Assembly (NCBI GenBank): GCA_964405335.1
Contig: CAYONP010000014.1
Coordinates: 15,947-79,946, forward strand
DNA length: 64,000 bases
DNA from: CAYONP01 sp964405335
GTDB taxonomy: Bacteria > Armatimonadota > UBA10988
Direction of reading: 5' to 3'
Shown here: one piece after another, positions 8,305-16,715 of the stretch
Layout of the letters: the number at the start of each line of letters is the position of its first letter
Numbering within the stretch: position 1 is the stretch's first letter
Made by a program: the position numbers and the translations under genes
The notes under the pieces: model-generated
Seen by the model: only the letters and a program-made list of their open reading frames with translations
Told to the model about the DNA's origin: nothing
Databases searched by the model: none

Positions 8305-9645
8305 ATGACATCCGCTGTCTACTTGCTCGCGCTGCTTGCGCCGCCCACACCGGCCACGCCGGCCACCGGCTATGACCCGGCGATCGAGGCCTTCGGCCTG
8401 ATCCTCGGCCGCGAGGATTGGCCCGAGCACCTCAAGGCCAACTTCACCGACCGCGAGCCGCCGACCCTCGACGAACTGCGCACGCTGGCCGGCGCCTGCG
8501 GGCTGGCCACCGAGACGCGACGAGTCACCCTCGACGAACTCGCCGCGCTCGACCGGCCGGTGCTCGTCTTCTGGCCCGACGGCAGCCCGGCGACGGTGAT
8601 CCTCTATGTCACCGCCGAGCGCGTCCAGGCGATCGAAACCGTCGATCCGTTCGTCGTCCCGCGCGGCGAACTCGATCCCTGGTTCCCTGTCGAGGCGCTG
8701 GTGCCCGTGCCCGACCCCGGCCCGGCGCCGCGCGTGCGCCTGTCGGAGCCCCACGCCGACCTCGGCACGCTGCCCAAGGGCGCCACGCACCGCCGCACGA
8801 TCACCATCCGCAACGACGGCGAACTGCCGCTGGAGCTGTCCGTCCTGCGGCTCGGCTGTGCGTCGTGCACGGAGGTGCGGTTGGCGGACAAAGTGGTGCC
8901 CGCTGGGACGGAGACTACCGCTGACGTGATCTTTCTCGCCGAGTATGTCGGTGCGTACGGCGCTCACGCCATCCTTGGCACCAATGACCCGATGCGGCCG
9001 TGGATATACCTCACCTGGACCGTCGACACGCCGGCCGACTACCAGCTCTCGCCCGAGCGGATCCGACTGGTGGTCGACAAGCGCGAGCCGATCGCCGCGG
9101 CGGTCTACGTCACACTGCCGGCGGCGTTCGAGCTCACCGCCGCCGCCGTCGAGGGATTCGCCTGCCGCACTTCGATCGTGCCGTGGCAGGCCAATGAGCT
9201 CGTCCGCATCGTCCAGGTCGAGCTCGAAGCCGACGCGGCGACGCAGCCGGACGAGCTGACCGGTACGCTGCGCCTGCGCACCAGCGACCCGGATCGGCCG
9301 CACCTGGAGCTGCCCGTTCAGATCACCGTCCGGCCCGACGTTCGCGCGCGGCCCGAGGCGCTGTTCTATGGCCGCGTGCCGCGCGGCGAACGGCGCGTGA
9401 TCGAGCTACTGGTCGCCCGCCGCGACGGCAAGCCGATGCGCGTGACCGCCGCCCGCGGCGAGTCGCCCGAGGTCGACTGCGGCGCGCCGGTCGGGGCGCC
9501 CGACGGCTGGCGCATCGCCGTCGCCGTCACGCCGGCGGAGCTGGGGCTGCTCAAGTCTGGCGTGCTGCTAACGACCGATGTAGCCGGCGAGCCAGAAGTG
9601 CGCGTTGGCCTGATCTTGTGGTGCGACCCGCCGCCTGAGGTATGA
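8305..9645 (+). CDS. Exported DUF1573 protein with degenerate C39-peptidase-like N-terminal domain
   Basis: Secreted protein of 446 residues, started at ATG 8305 behind GGGGGGAAA; residues 1-22 are a short signal peptide. Residues about 25-115 align in order with the C39-like domain of the protein at 16712-18076 (LDELRTLAGACGLATETRRV against the domain's second half), but the catalytic Cys (NCG there) and His (EHFVAF there) are both absent, so this is a pseudo-peptidase. From about 145 on it contains a DUF1573/ASH immunoglobulin-like module (DLGTLPKGATHRRTITIRND, then LGCASCTEV with the family's paired Cys) and further beta-sandwich modules to the end. The stop overlaps the next start (ATGA). 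It is probably a periplasmic or cell-surface binding protein. Role unknown. Confidence 0.75.
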   Translation: MTSAVYLLALLAPPTPATPATGYDPAIEAFGLILGREDWPEHLKANFTDREPPTLDELRTLAGACGLATETRRVTLDELAALDRPVLVFWPDGSPATVILYVTAERVQAIETVDPFVVPRGELDPWFPVEALVPVPDPGPAPRVRLSEPHADLGTLPKGATHRRTITIRNDGELPLELSVLRLGCASCTEVRLADKVVPAGTETTADVIFLAEYVGAYGAHAILGTNDPMRPWIYLTWTVDTPADYQLSPERIRLVVDKREPIAAAVYVTLPAAFELTAAAVEGFACRTSIVPWQANELVRIVQVELEADAATQPDELTGTLRLRTSDPDRPHLELPVQITVRPDVRARPEALFYGRVPRGERRVIELLVARRDGKPMRVTAARGESPEVDCGAPVGAPDGWRIAVAVTPAELGLLKSGVLLTTDVAGEPEVRVGLILWCDPPPEV

Positions 9646-11156
9646 TCGGTCCGCTGACGGATCGACCGATGACCTGCTTCCTGCTGCTGACGCTCCTCGC
9701 ACCACGCCCGGCGGTGCCCGATGCCGAGGGCCGGTTCTGGCTCTACCGCGACGGCGCCGAGGGGATGCCTTTCACGCCGTACGGCTGGATGCCCGCCGAG
9801 GCCGGGCAGATGCTCACGGTCGACTACGACTCGCCCGCCGCGCCGCACGACGGTGAGCGGTGCATAGGCTGGGAGGTTAACTGGCGTGAACCGGGCTGGC
9901 TGGGCGTCGGTTTCTTCGCCGGCCCGGCCGACCCGCCCTGGTGGGGCGACGATGCGCGCGGCTGGGGCCACGACCTGAGCGCCTTCAACACGCTCGTCTT
10001 CTGGGCCCGTGGCGAGGCCGGCGGCGAGGTGATCCGCGCCGAAGTCGGCACGCTGGCGGGCAAGCCGCACGGCGACAGCCTGCCCGCGCCGGTGGCCGGC
10101 GAGCCGCTGCGCCTGAGCGACGAGTGGCAGGAGTACAGCCTCGATCTGGCCGCCTACACGCCCGAACAGCGACGCCGTATCTGCGCGGGACTGACCATCC
10201 TTGTCGCACGGGATCAGCAGCCGCCGGGCACGGCGCGGACGCGGTTCTACCTCGATACGGTGTACTACACGAACCTCGACGTCGCCGCGCTCGAGCCGCT
10301 GCCCCCCTCGCCCGGCCTGCCGCGCCTGCGCGAGGCGTTCGCGACCCAGCGGTTCGTCGCCTACACGCCGACCAGCCAGGATCCGACCGCCGGCGTGCCG
10401 GCCAACCCGGCGGGCATACGCGCCGACCTCACGGCGCTGCGGCCGTACTTCGATGCGGTGGTGACCTACTCATCCGACCCGCGGGCGGCGATGGACTCGG
10501 TCGTGCCGATCGCCGCCGAGCTGGGGATGCAGGTCGTGCTCGGCATCTGGAACGTCGGCTCCGAACAGGAGCTTGCCGCGGCGGTACTGGCCGCGAGGAC
10601 GCATCCGGAAACGGTGCTCGCCGTGCTGGTCGGCAACGAAACCCAGCTCGCCGGACGGGCGACGCACGAGGCGCTCGAAGCGGCGCTCACCCGCGTGCGC
10701 GAGGCGCTGCCCGGCGTGCCGGTGAGCACCTCGGAGCCGCCGCATCACCTCTCCCGGCCGAGCCTGCAGCGGCTGCTCGATTTCCACGCGCCGAACATCC
10801 ACTGGCTGTTTGCCGGCGGCGAGCGGACCGATTACGAGGCCGCGGTGCGCTGGCTGGCCGGCCGAGTCGACGCGCTGCGCCAACTGCCATTCGGCGACAA
10901 GCCGGTGCTGCTCAAGGAGAGCGGCTTGCCGTCTGGACCCGAGCCCTTCAGCGAGGCGCTGCAGGCACGCTACTGGCAGGCCTGGTTCGCCGCCCGGCCC
11001 AACTCGACCGAATTGGCGACGGTGATGTTCGAGGCCTTCGATGCGCCCTGGAAGCCGAGCGCCATCCCCGGCGAGCTGTCGGCCGTCGAGGCGCACTGGG
11101 GCGCCTTCCGGCACGACCTCAGCGCCAAACCGGTGGTCGGACTCCTGCCGCGCTAG
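9642..11156 (+). CDS. Exported GH17-like glycoside hydrolase with N-terminal carbohydrate-binding domain
   Basis: A 504-residue protein. Translation can start at ATG 9642, overlapping the preceding stop, or at ATG 9669, which begins the signal peptide (MTCFLLLTLLAPRPAVP) directly. Residues about 25-215 form a beta-sandwich with GWGHDLSAFNTLVFWARG, typical of CBM-like domains. From about 230 a TIM barrel of the exo-beta-1,3-glucanase (GH17, COG5309-like) type follows: RADLTALRPYFDAVVTYS near the first strands, VLVGNET with the predicted acid/base Glu, and LLKESGLPSG with the predicted nucleophile Glu, close to the ETGWPS motif of GH17. Beta-glucan is the likely substrate by family, not by direct evidence. 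Its 3' end meets the convergent gene with only 3 bp between stops. Confidence 0.82.
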   Translation: MIGPLTDRPMTCFLLLTLLAPRPAVPDAEGRFWLYRDGAEGMPFTPYGWMPAEAGQMLTVDYDSPAAPHDGERCIGWEVNWREPGWLGVGFFAGPADPPWWGDDARGWGHDLSAFNTLVFWARGEAGGEVIRAEVGTLAGKPHGDSLPAPVAGEPLRLSDEWQEYSLDLAAYTPEQRRRICAGLTILVARDQQPPGTARTRFYLDTVYYTNLDVAALEPLPPSPGLPRLREAFATQRFVAYTPTSQDPTAGVPANPAGIRADLTALRPYFDAVVTYSSDPRAAMDSVVPIAAELGMQVVLGIWNVGSEQELAAAVLAARTHPETVLAVLVGNETQLAGRATHEALEAALTRVREALPGVPVSTSEPPHHLSRPSLQRLLDFHAPNIHWLFAGGERTDYEAAVRWLAGRVDALRQLPFGDKPVLLKESGLPSGPEPFSEALQARYWQAWFAARPNSTELATVMFEAFDAPWKPSAIPGELSAVEAHWGAFRHDLSAKPVVGLLPR

Positions 11157-11159
11157 CGA

Positions 11160-12620
11160 CTACCGGACCTGCGCCGGTCGCAGCCGCTCGTCGGCCAGGT
11201 CGAGGCGATACATAACCTGGTTGTAGTCGTACCTCGGCGTCGGCGTCACCGGGCCGGCAAAGGTCTGCGAGTAGGTGCCCTGCAGGTAGATCACCCGCCC
11301 GCCGTCGCGGTCGAGAAAGTCGTGGTGGACCGGGTTGTAGAAGGTCATCTTGTCGTGGCTGATGATCTTCACCGCGTCGCGCCAGGGACCCTCGGGCGCC
11401 GGTGCCTCGGCATACCAGATTTCGCCCAGGAGGGATGTCGTACCGAACTGCTGTCCGACGATCATCACGTACGCATGCCGGTAGTTGTTCCAGCGGACCG
11501 ATCCGTTGTGCGCCAGGATAGCCTCGCCGGTCGCCGCGTCGCGCAGGGCGAAGGGCAGTGCGTCGCGCTCCAGGCGGCCCGCCTTGGCCAGCTCCGCCAG
11601 CTCCTTGGCGCCGAGCGGCGCCGTCTCGCGCTTCCAGCCCCAGTCTTCCAGCGGCGTGGTCTCGGCGCCGCTCCAGCGGCCTCCCGGCGGCAGTGGCGTG
11701 TAGGCCTCCCAAGCCGCCGGATCGCTGTAGCCCTCGAACGTGGCGGGCGCGCGGAGCATGGGATAGGCGGTGGCAAAGTAGAGCCAGTCGCCGACGCGGA
11801 ACGCCTGCCCTTGCGGGTGGTTCGGCGGGTCGAGCGGGATCGTACGCACCGTGCGGAAGGTCTCGGTCTGGTCGTCGAAGCCGCAAATGCCGCGCTCGTA
11901 TACCTCTCCCAATCCCTCACGTCGGTCGTACACCCCGACCAGCCGTGCGCGGCCCGTCGCATTAGGAACGACGGCTATCGCTCCAATCCAGATCACGCCG
12001 CGCTCCGTGTGGGGCATCATCTCGCGACTGAAGCCGGTTTGATCGATGAAGTAGTCATGTCCGTAGCCGGCGTCCGGATCGATGTCGAGCGGTGTGGTGG
12101 CGCCCGACATACGAAACTGGCCGAGCGGATAGCCCGGCCTAGCCGTGTCGCCCCAGAACCAGAACACACGTCTAGTGTAGACCGCGGCGAAAACCGAATC
12201 CTGGCCCATGACCAGTCCGGGCAGTCGGCCGGTGCGCGGTGCGGCCTCGCCGAGCAGCTCGCTGTCGCGGTAGATTCCCGCGCCGGTCAGGCGGTAGAGC
12301 CGCTCGGCGATGTTCAGCCGCCGCACCCGGACCTCGGCGCGGCCGCCGGCGGTCAGGCGGAGCCGGACGCCCCGGTAGCCGAAACCGTCGGCCGGCAGCT
12401 CGTAGCCATGACCATGCAGGCCGAACCAGACCTCCTCGCCGAGCAGCTCAGGCTCGAGAATCGCCGCCCAGCCGGCGCTGTCGGTGACATAGACCGTCTC
12501 GTTGGTCAGCCGCAGCTCGATCAGCGGCACGCCGCGGCCGGTCGCCTCGTCGACCACATGGATGCCGAACCAGTCTGCAGGCGGCGCCACCACCAGGGCG
12601 ACCAGGATCGCGGTCATCAC
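11160..12620 (-). CDS. Exported propeller glycosidase-like protein (DUF4185/GH43-like)
   Basis: Secreted protein of 486 residues. After a short signal peptide, residues 18-105 form a small beta domain (IHVVDEATGRGVPLIELRLT) like the carboxypeptidase-regulatory (CarbopepD) fold. From about 105 on the sequence resembles five-bladed propeller proteins of the DUF4185 or GH43/32 type: VFWFWGDTARPGYPLGQF is a strong family block, followed by QAFRVGDWLYFATAYPMLR and AYVMIVGQQFGTTSLLGEIW. The GTG at 12620 overlaps the stop of the sialate O-acetylesterase gene; ATG 12617 is an alternative start. The overlap implies coupled translation, so the two proteins probably act on the same glycan. Catalytic residues not assigned. 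Confidence 0.78.
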   Translation of the reverse strand: MMTAILVALVVAPPADWFGIHVVDEATGRGVPLIELRLTNETVYVTDSAGWAAILEPELLGEEVWFGLHGHGYELPADGFGYRGVRLRLTAGGRAEVRVRRLNIAERLYRLTGAGIYRDSELLGEAAPRTGRLPGLVMGQDSVFAAVYTRRVFWFWGDTARPGYPLGQFRMSGATTPLDIDPDAGYGHDYFIDQTGFSREMMPHTERGVIWIGAIAVVPNATGRARLVGVYDRREGLGEVYERGICGFDDQTETFRTVRTIPLDPPNHPQGQAFRVGDWLYFATAYPMLRAPATFEGYSDPAAWEAYTPLPPGGRWSGAETTPLEDWGWKRETAPLGAKELAELAKAGRLERDALPFALRDAATGEAILAHNGSVRWNNYRHAYVMIVGQQFGTTSLLGEIWYAEAPAPEGPWRDAVKIISHDKMTFYNPVHHDFLDRDGGRVIYLQGTYSQTFAGPVTPTPRYDYNQVMYRLDLADERLRPAQVR

Positions 12621-14800
12621 GGCACCAGCCTGACCAGCACCCGCAGGCGCTTGACCACGAACTCGCCCGCGTTGCCGGCGAAGGTCCAGTCGCGCGTGTT
12701 GCCGGCGCTGTTGCCGATGCCGACGTCGGCGCCGGTCGGTCCGCCGTTCCAGCGATTGAGGGCCAGCACCGTCTGCCCTGCCGCCGGGTGGTGGATCTGC
12801 ATGCAGCCATAGCCGTCCGCCGGTTCGGCCGGCTGGTCGCCGAAGTCGTAGACCGAGGCCGAGGCGTGCGGCACGCCGGCGGCGTTGGCCGGGCCGTAGT
12901 TGTGCGGCCAGAACTCGATGGCGCCGGTCAGCTCGGTGCCGTTGACCACCCCCTCCGCGTTGGAGATCACCGTCAGCCCGCTGACCGTCTGCTGAAAGAC
13001 CGCACCGGAGCCGAACACCGGCACGCCGATGCGGCCGAGATCGTCGGTGAAGGCGTCCATCGCGGCGAAGGCATACTGCACCGGCTCGCGATCGCGCTGC
13101 AGCTCGAGGAAGTAGGCGATGCGGTCGAACCGCCCGTTCACCTCGCCGCGCCGGTCGACGTCGTAGACCAGGGGGCTGGCCAGGTGGTTGAGATCCAGGT
13201 CGTAGACCAGCGTGTAAGCGGCCGCCTCGGGCACCTTCAGCGCCAGCCAGTCGCGCTCGGGCACCTCGCCGGCGCGGAACGCGCCCGCCGGCAGGCCGGC
13301 GCCGTTCTGAAGATTCGGCTCGGCGTTGCGGTGCCAGGCGAAGCGCATCGCCCGCGGTTCGGCCACCTCGGGCGCCGAAAGCACGATCGTCTCGCCGTCG
13401 ATCACCGCCTGCGCCGGGACGAAATCAGTCTCGGCACCGATCATCTCGAACCAGTTGAGCGGCGCGCCATCGCGCGAGCGCAGCCCCTCGGCGTGATCGA
13501 ACCAGAGCCGAATAGTCCGACCTTCAAACGCCATGCGGCGAAACACGGGACCTGAGTACTCCACCTCTTGGCCGTACGTCCGGGCCAGCGCCAGGCGCGC
13601 CAAGCGCAGGCCGACCGCCTGCTTGTTGCGCGGGTGGATGTCCTCGACGTCGCCGACATCGCTGATCACCACCATGCCGCAGTCGCGGATGCGCTCCGCC
13701 GCGGCGGCCTGTGCCTGCCACAGCTCCGGCAGGTAGGTCGACGGCTCGCCGCCGTAGTGATACGGTGCGATCTGAACGAAGTAGAAGGGGAAGCTCCCCT
13801 GCTCCCAAACCTCTCGCCAACCTTCGACTAACGCCTCCATCTTATCGGCATACAACATCCCCTCACGGTGGTTCGACTCGCCCTGGTACCAGATCGCGCC
13901 GCGAAGAGCGTAGGGCACCAGCGGGTGGACCATGCCGTTATAGAGCGTCGTCGGCTGCTGCATCGGCTGCTCGGCGTCGGTCAGCGGTCGCAGCTCCGGT
14001 GGATAGGCCGGCGCCGGCGGCAACGCTGCACCGGCTTCGAGCCCGGTGCGGGCCATCGCGAGCCAGGCCTCAAGCTCGGTCAGGTAGCCGCGCAGGCGGG
14101 CCTGGTAGGTCGGGCTGTCGGGGTGCGTCAGGCGGACGCGGGCGAAGAGGTCGTGCAGGCTGTCGAGCATGGCGAAGCCGCCGGACGGCGTCCAGGGCTC
14201 GATCAGCGTGCCACCCCACGAGGCGTTGACCAACCCGACCGGCACGTCGAGCGCGCGCTCCAGCTCGCGGGCCATGAAGTAACCGCAGGCGGTGAAGCCG
14301 CCCACCGTCGCCGGCGAGCAGACCTGCCAGGCCGCCTGGCGCTCGTGCGTCGGCAGCGCCGCCGGTTGGTTCGGCATCTTCAGGTGCCGGATGCGAGGGT
14401 GGTCGGCCGCGGCAACCTCCGCCTCGGCATCGAGCGACGCGGCGACCGGCCACTCCATGTTGCTCTGCCCGCTGCACAGCCATACCTCACCGACCAACAC
14501 ATCCGTGCAAGCAATCGTACTGCTTCCGTCAACGACAAATTCGTACGGACCACCCGCGTCGTGGCTGGGGAGGGTCGTTCGCCAGGCGCCGTCGGGGCCG
14601 GCGGCGGCGGAGACGGGAGCCGAGTCGCCGAGGGTGACGGTGACCGCCTGACCCGGCGTGTCCCAGCCCCAGACCGGGATCGGCATCCCGCGTTGCAGCA
14701 CCATGTGGTCGCCGAACACGCCGGCCAGGCGGGTTTCGGCGCGGACGGCGGGGGCGACGGCAAGCCACAGAACGGCCACCAAGCGCGCGGATCGGGCCAT
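12617..14800 (-). CDS. Sialate O-acetylesterase-family enzyme with long C-terminal extension
   Basis: Exported SGNH-type carbohydrate esterase of 727 residues (SASA domain). I choose ATG 14800 (GGAG about 9 nt upstream) over GTG 14821. A signal peptide covers 1-21; FGDHMVLQRGMPIPVWGW (30-47) is the typical N-terminal beta domain of the family; EVWLCSGQSNMEW (105-117) contains Ser113, the SGNH nucleophile; DIHPRNKQAVG supplies the Asp-x-His pair. The first 520 residues match the family. The last 200 (YDLDLNHLASPLVYDVDRRG, later CMQIHHPAAGQTVLALNRWN) form an extra beta-rich domain I do not recognise. The family removes O-acetyl groups from sialic acids or other sugars. Probably cotranscribed with the propeller gene. 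Confidence 0.88.
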   Translation of the reverse strand: MARSARLVAVLWLAVAPAVRAETRLAGVFGDHMVLQRGMPIPVWGWDTPGQAVTVTLGDSAPVSAAAGPDGAWRTTLPSHDAGGPYEFVVDGSSTIACTDVLVGEVWLCSGQSNMEWPVAASLDAEAEVAAADHPRIRHLKMPNQPAALPTHERQAAWQVCSPATVGGFTACGYFMARELERALDVPVGLVNASWGGTLIEPWTPSGGFAMLDSLHDLFARVRLTHPDSPTYQARLRGYLTELEAWLAMARTGLEAGAALPPAPAYPPELRPLTDAEQPMQQPTTLYNGMVHPLVPYALRGAIWYQGESNHREGMLYADKMEALVEGWREVWEQGSFPFYFVQIAPYHYGGEPSTYLPELWQAQAAAAERIRDCGMVVISDVGDVEDIHPRNKQAVGLRLARLALARTYGQEVEYSGPVFRRMAFEGRTIRLWFDHAEGLRSRDGAPLNWFEMIGAETDFVPAQAVIDGETIVLSAPEVAEPRAMRFAWHRNAEPNLQNGAGLPAGAFRAGEVPERDWLALKVPEAAAYTLVYDLDLNHLASPLVYDVDRRGEVNGRFDRIAYFLELQRDREPVQYAFAAMDAFTDDLGRIGVPVFGSGAVFQQTVSGLTVISNAEGVVNGTELTGAIEFWPHNYGPANAAGVPHASASVYDFGDQPAEPADGYGCMQIHHPAAGQTVLALNRWNGGPTGADVGIGNSAGNTRDWTFAGNAGEFVVKRLRVLVRLVP

Positions 14801-14937
14801 ACCAAACTCCGGCCGGGCCACCTTCGCCCCGCGCCGGGCGTTTCCTCGTCGGCGACCGGCAACGAGCCGGCGCGGTCGAGTTGTTTATCGCGCCACCGCC
14901 CCGCGGCAGAGCGGCGAATTCGCGATTGGCGCCCTCT

Positions 14938-14991
14938 GGTTCAACTTCGGTTCATCCTGGAGCTTGACATGCCCTTGCGCTGATGTGCACT
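14938..14991 (+). promoter_or_regulatory. Putative promoter with 11-bp direct repeat before cassette A
   Basis: GGTTCAACTTCGGTTCAT (14938-14955) repeats GGTTCA 11 bp apart. TTGACA, a perfect -35, follows at 14964-14969, and TGCACT (14986-14991, 16-bp spacing) is a weak -10. The leader to the ATG at 15029 is about 30 nt and contains GGGAGA. The half-site differs from the GTTGCG word seen at 7921, 25051, 36079 and 61565. Confidence 0.45.
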
Positions 14992-15028
14992 GTGTAGCTG
15001 TCGGCATCGGCCGACGCAGAGGGAGACG

Positions 15029-15619
15029 ATGAAGCGAAGGGGAGCGCTCTGGGCGGCGACGCTGGCATTGCTGCTGGCGGGCGGTCAGGTGAGCGCGGCG
15101 GAGCGGCTGAGCGCGGAGGCGATGGCGGGGGTGCGGGGGCGGCAGGCCGGCTGCCGATTCAAACCCATGACTGCGCACCCCGGCTGGACCTGCGAGGGGA
15201 ACCTCGCTGGGTGTGTCGACGAGGGCGAGGAGGACGAGTGCTACGGCGTGCAGTATGAGTACTTCGTCGACACCTCGGTTCCGGACATCATCCTCCAGGG
15301 GGTAACCACCGGCGGTGACTGCTTCGACACCGAGGGCGAACACTGTTACCACTACGCGATCACGGTGTACTACAAGAATGTGCAACTGAAGGACCTGTCG
15401 GGCTACGGTGCCGAATGTCAGGAGGCGATGGAGATTACGTCGTGCGGTATCGGGCAGGTCGAGTGTGCCTACACCGACGAGGTATACCAGGATTCGGGGT
15501 GCATGACTGAGCACCCGGCCATCGGCCGCATCTCCTGGTACATGTGTGCTTGCTCGAAGGGAGGAGGAGGCGGCCCTCCAGGCCAGGGCGCGCTCTACGC
15601 CCTCGGGTTGAGCCACTAA
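15029..15619 (+). CDS. Secreted 12-cysteine protein with GG-leader-like segment (cassette A)
   Basis: A 196-residue exported protein of unknown family, ATG with GGGAGA in front. Residues 1-24 are a Sec signal peptide. Next comes ERLSAEAMAGVRGR (25-38), which resembles the conserved end of double-glycine bacteriocin leaders (hydrophobic-x-x-x-hydrophobic-x-x-V-x-G-G), with the second Gly replaced by Arg. The remaining part holds 12 Cys residues ending in a CAC pair and finishes with a Gly-rich tail (SKGGGGGPPGQG). Its paralogue at 24381-24944 has the same leader block, the same CR(F/L)KP motif behind it and also exactly 12 Cys. It is the first gene of a three-gene unit with 15663-16715 and 16712-18076. 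A disulfide-rich secreted effector or structural protein is inferred. Confidence 0.8.
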   Translation: MKRRGALWAATLALLLAGGQVSAAERLSAEAMAGVRGRQAGCRFKPMTAHPGWTCEGNLAGCVDEGEEDECYGVQYEYFVDTSVPDIILQGVTTGGDCFDTEGEHCYHYAITVYYKNVQLKDLSGYGAECQEAMEITSCGIGQVECAYTDEVYQDSGCMTEHPAIGRISWYMCACSKGGGGGPPGQGALYALGLSH

Positions 15620-15662
15620 GCACGCTTGCCGGAGGCCGGATCGGCCGAGGGGAGGTGTCCAG

Positions 15663-16715
15663 ATGCACCACCAACACGCGCGATCGGCGTGGGCGGTTCT
15701 CTGCGTGGGAGTGCTTTCGGCGAGTGCGACGCCGGCAGTGGCCCAGCTCCCGGACGTGGCCGAGCTGCTCGACGCGATGTCCTTTCGCACCGCCGCGCTG
15801 TCCGAGATGTTCGTGGTCTACGGTCGGGTGGGAATGGGTTTGTTGATCCCGGGCGAGACCCGAATCAGGGTGGCGCTGACCGCCTCGGTTGTCGTCCATG
15901 ACCGTGGCGACACTCGAAGCGTGGCAGAGCGAACGCTCAGTTTGTGGCAGCATCCGGCAGAGAGCCGGGTCACCACGTATGTCTGGCAGCAGCCCGACCT
16001 CGAGCAGGTTGCACGGACGACGGAGTTCACCGGCCAGACGGAGGAACTCGGGCGATTCTCGTGCGAGTTGCGCGAACGTCCGCCGGGCCAGCATTCACGG
16101 TACCATCGGCTCGCGCTCGGCCTGGAGCTGCTGGACGGGCGCCCGGTGTCGGGGCTGCTGCGCGAGCCGGTTGCCGTCGACCGAGCGGAGCAGTTCCTCG
16201 GCGAGGAGGTGCTCGTACTCAGGGGTGCCGAGGGCCGCGAGCTTTGGCTGGCTCCGGCATGGGGCTATGCGCCCGTGCGCGCACTCTGGCAGTCGACGGA
16301 CCCGAACTCCCAGGAAACGACCCGCTTCGAGTGGCAGTGGCTCGGCTATCACGTGGTGTCCTTGGGGACCGACACCGACGGCGCGCAGTGCTCCTTGCCA
16401 GCGCTCTACGTTTCACGGTCCAGCCGGCCCGGTGAAGCCGAGCCGACCGCGTGGCGCGCGACCGGCCTGACGGTCGTGCAAATCGCCTCGTGCTTTCTGA
16501 ACGAGAACGTCGAGCCGGTTGTACCGAAGTGGCACGTACCCATCATCCCCGGGGCGTCGGTTCATCTCCGGCAGGGACTACCAGACGATCAGGCCACGAC
16601 CTACGGCTATCGGCTCGAGGAACTGTGGCAGGTGGGTGAGGGTCGCCTTGCCGCCTGGGAACTGCCCGTCGATCTGCCCGAACTGGCGGCCGACGGGCCG
16701 GGAGAACAGCCATGA
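15663..16715 (+). CDS. Exported protein, paralogue of the 23259-24314 product, LolA-like pattern (cassette A)
   Basis: A 350-residue secreted protein with a signal peptide (to about residue 28) and GGGGAGG before the ATG. I do not recognise a named family. Its middle part shares a clear block with the cassette B protein: LGLELLDGRPVSGLL, then VLRGAEGRELWLAP, then WGYAPVRAL. The ELWLAP..GYAPVR pattern recalls the late strands of LolA-like/lipoprotein-carrier folds that are abundant in planctomycetes, where the sheet binds a hydrophobic ligand. The gene lies 43 bp after the cysteine-rich gene and its stop overlaps the start of the peptidase gene by four bases, so it belongs in the operon. It may act as chaperone or carrier for the secreted product (inference). 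Confidence 0.75.
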   Translation: MHHQHARSAWAVLCVGVLSASATPAVAQLPDVAELLDAMSFRTAALSEMFVVYGRVGMGLLIPGETRIRVALTASVVVHDRGDTRSVAERTLSLWQHPAESRVTTYVWQQPDLEQVARTTEFTGQTEELGRFSCELRERPPGQHSRYHRLALGLELLDGRPVSGLLREPVAVDRAEQFLGEEVLVLRGAEGRELWLAPAWGYAPVRALWQSTDPNSQETTRFEWQWLGYHVVSLGTDTDGAQCSLPALYVSRSSRPGEAEPTAWRATGLTVVQIASCFLNENVEPVVPKWHVPIIPGASVHLRQGLPDDQATTYGYRLEELWQVGEGRLAAWELPVDLPELAADGPGEQP

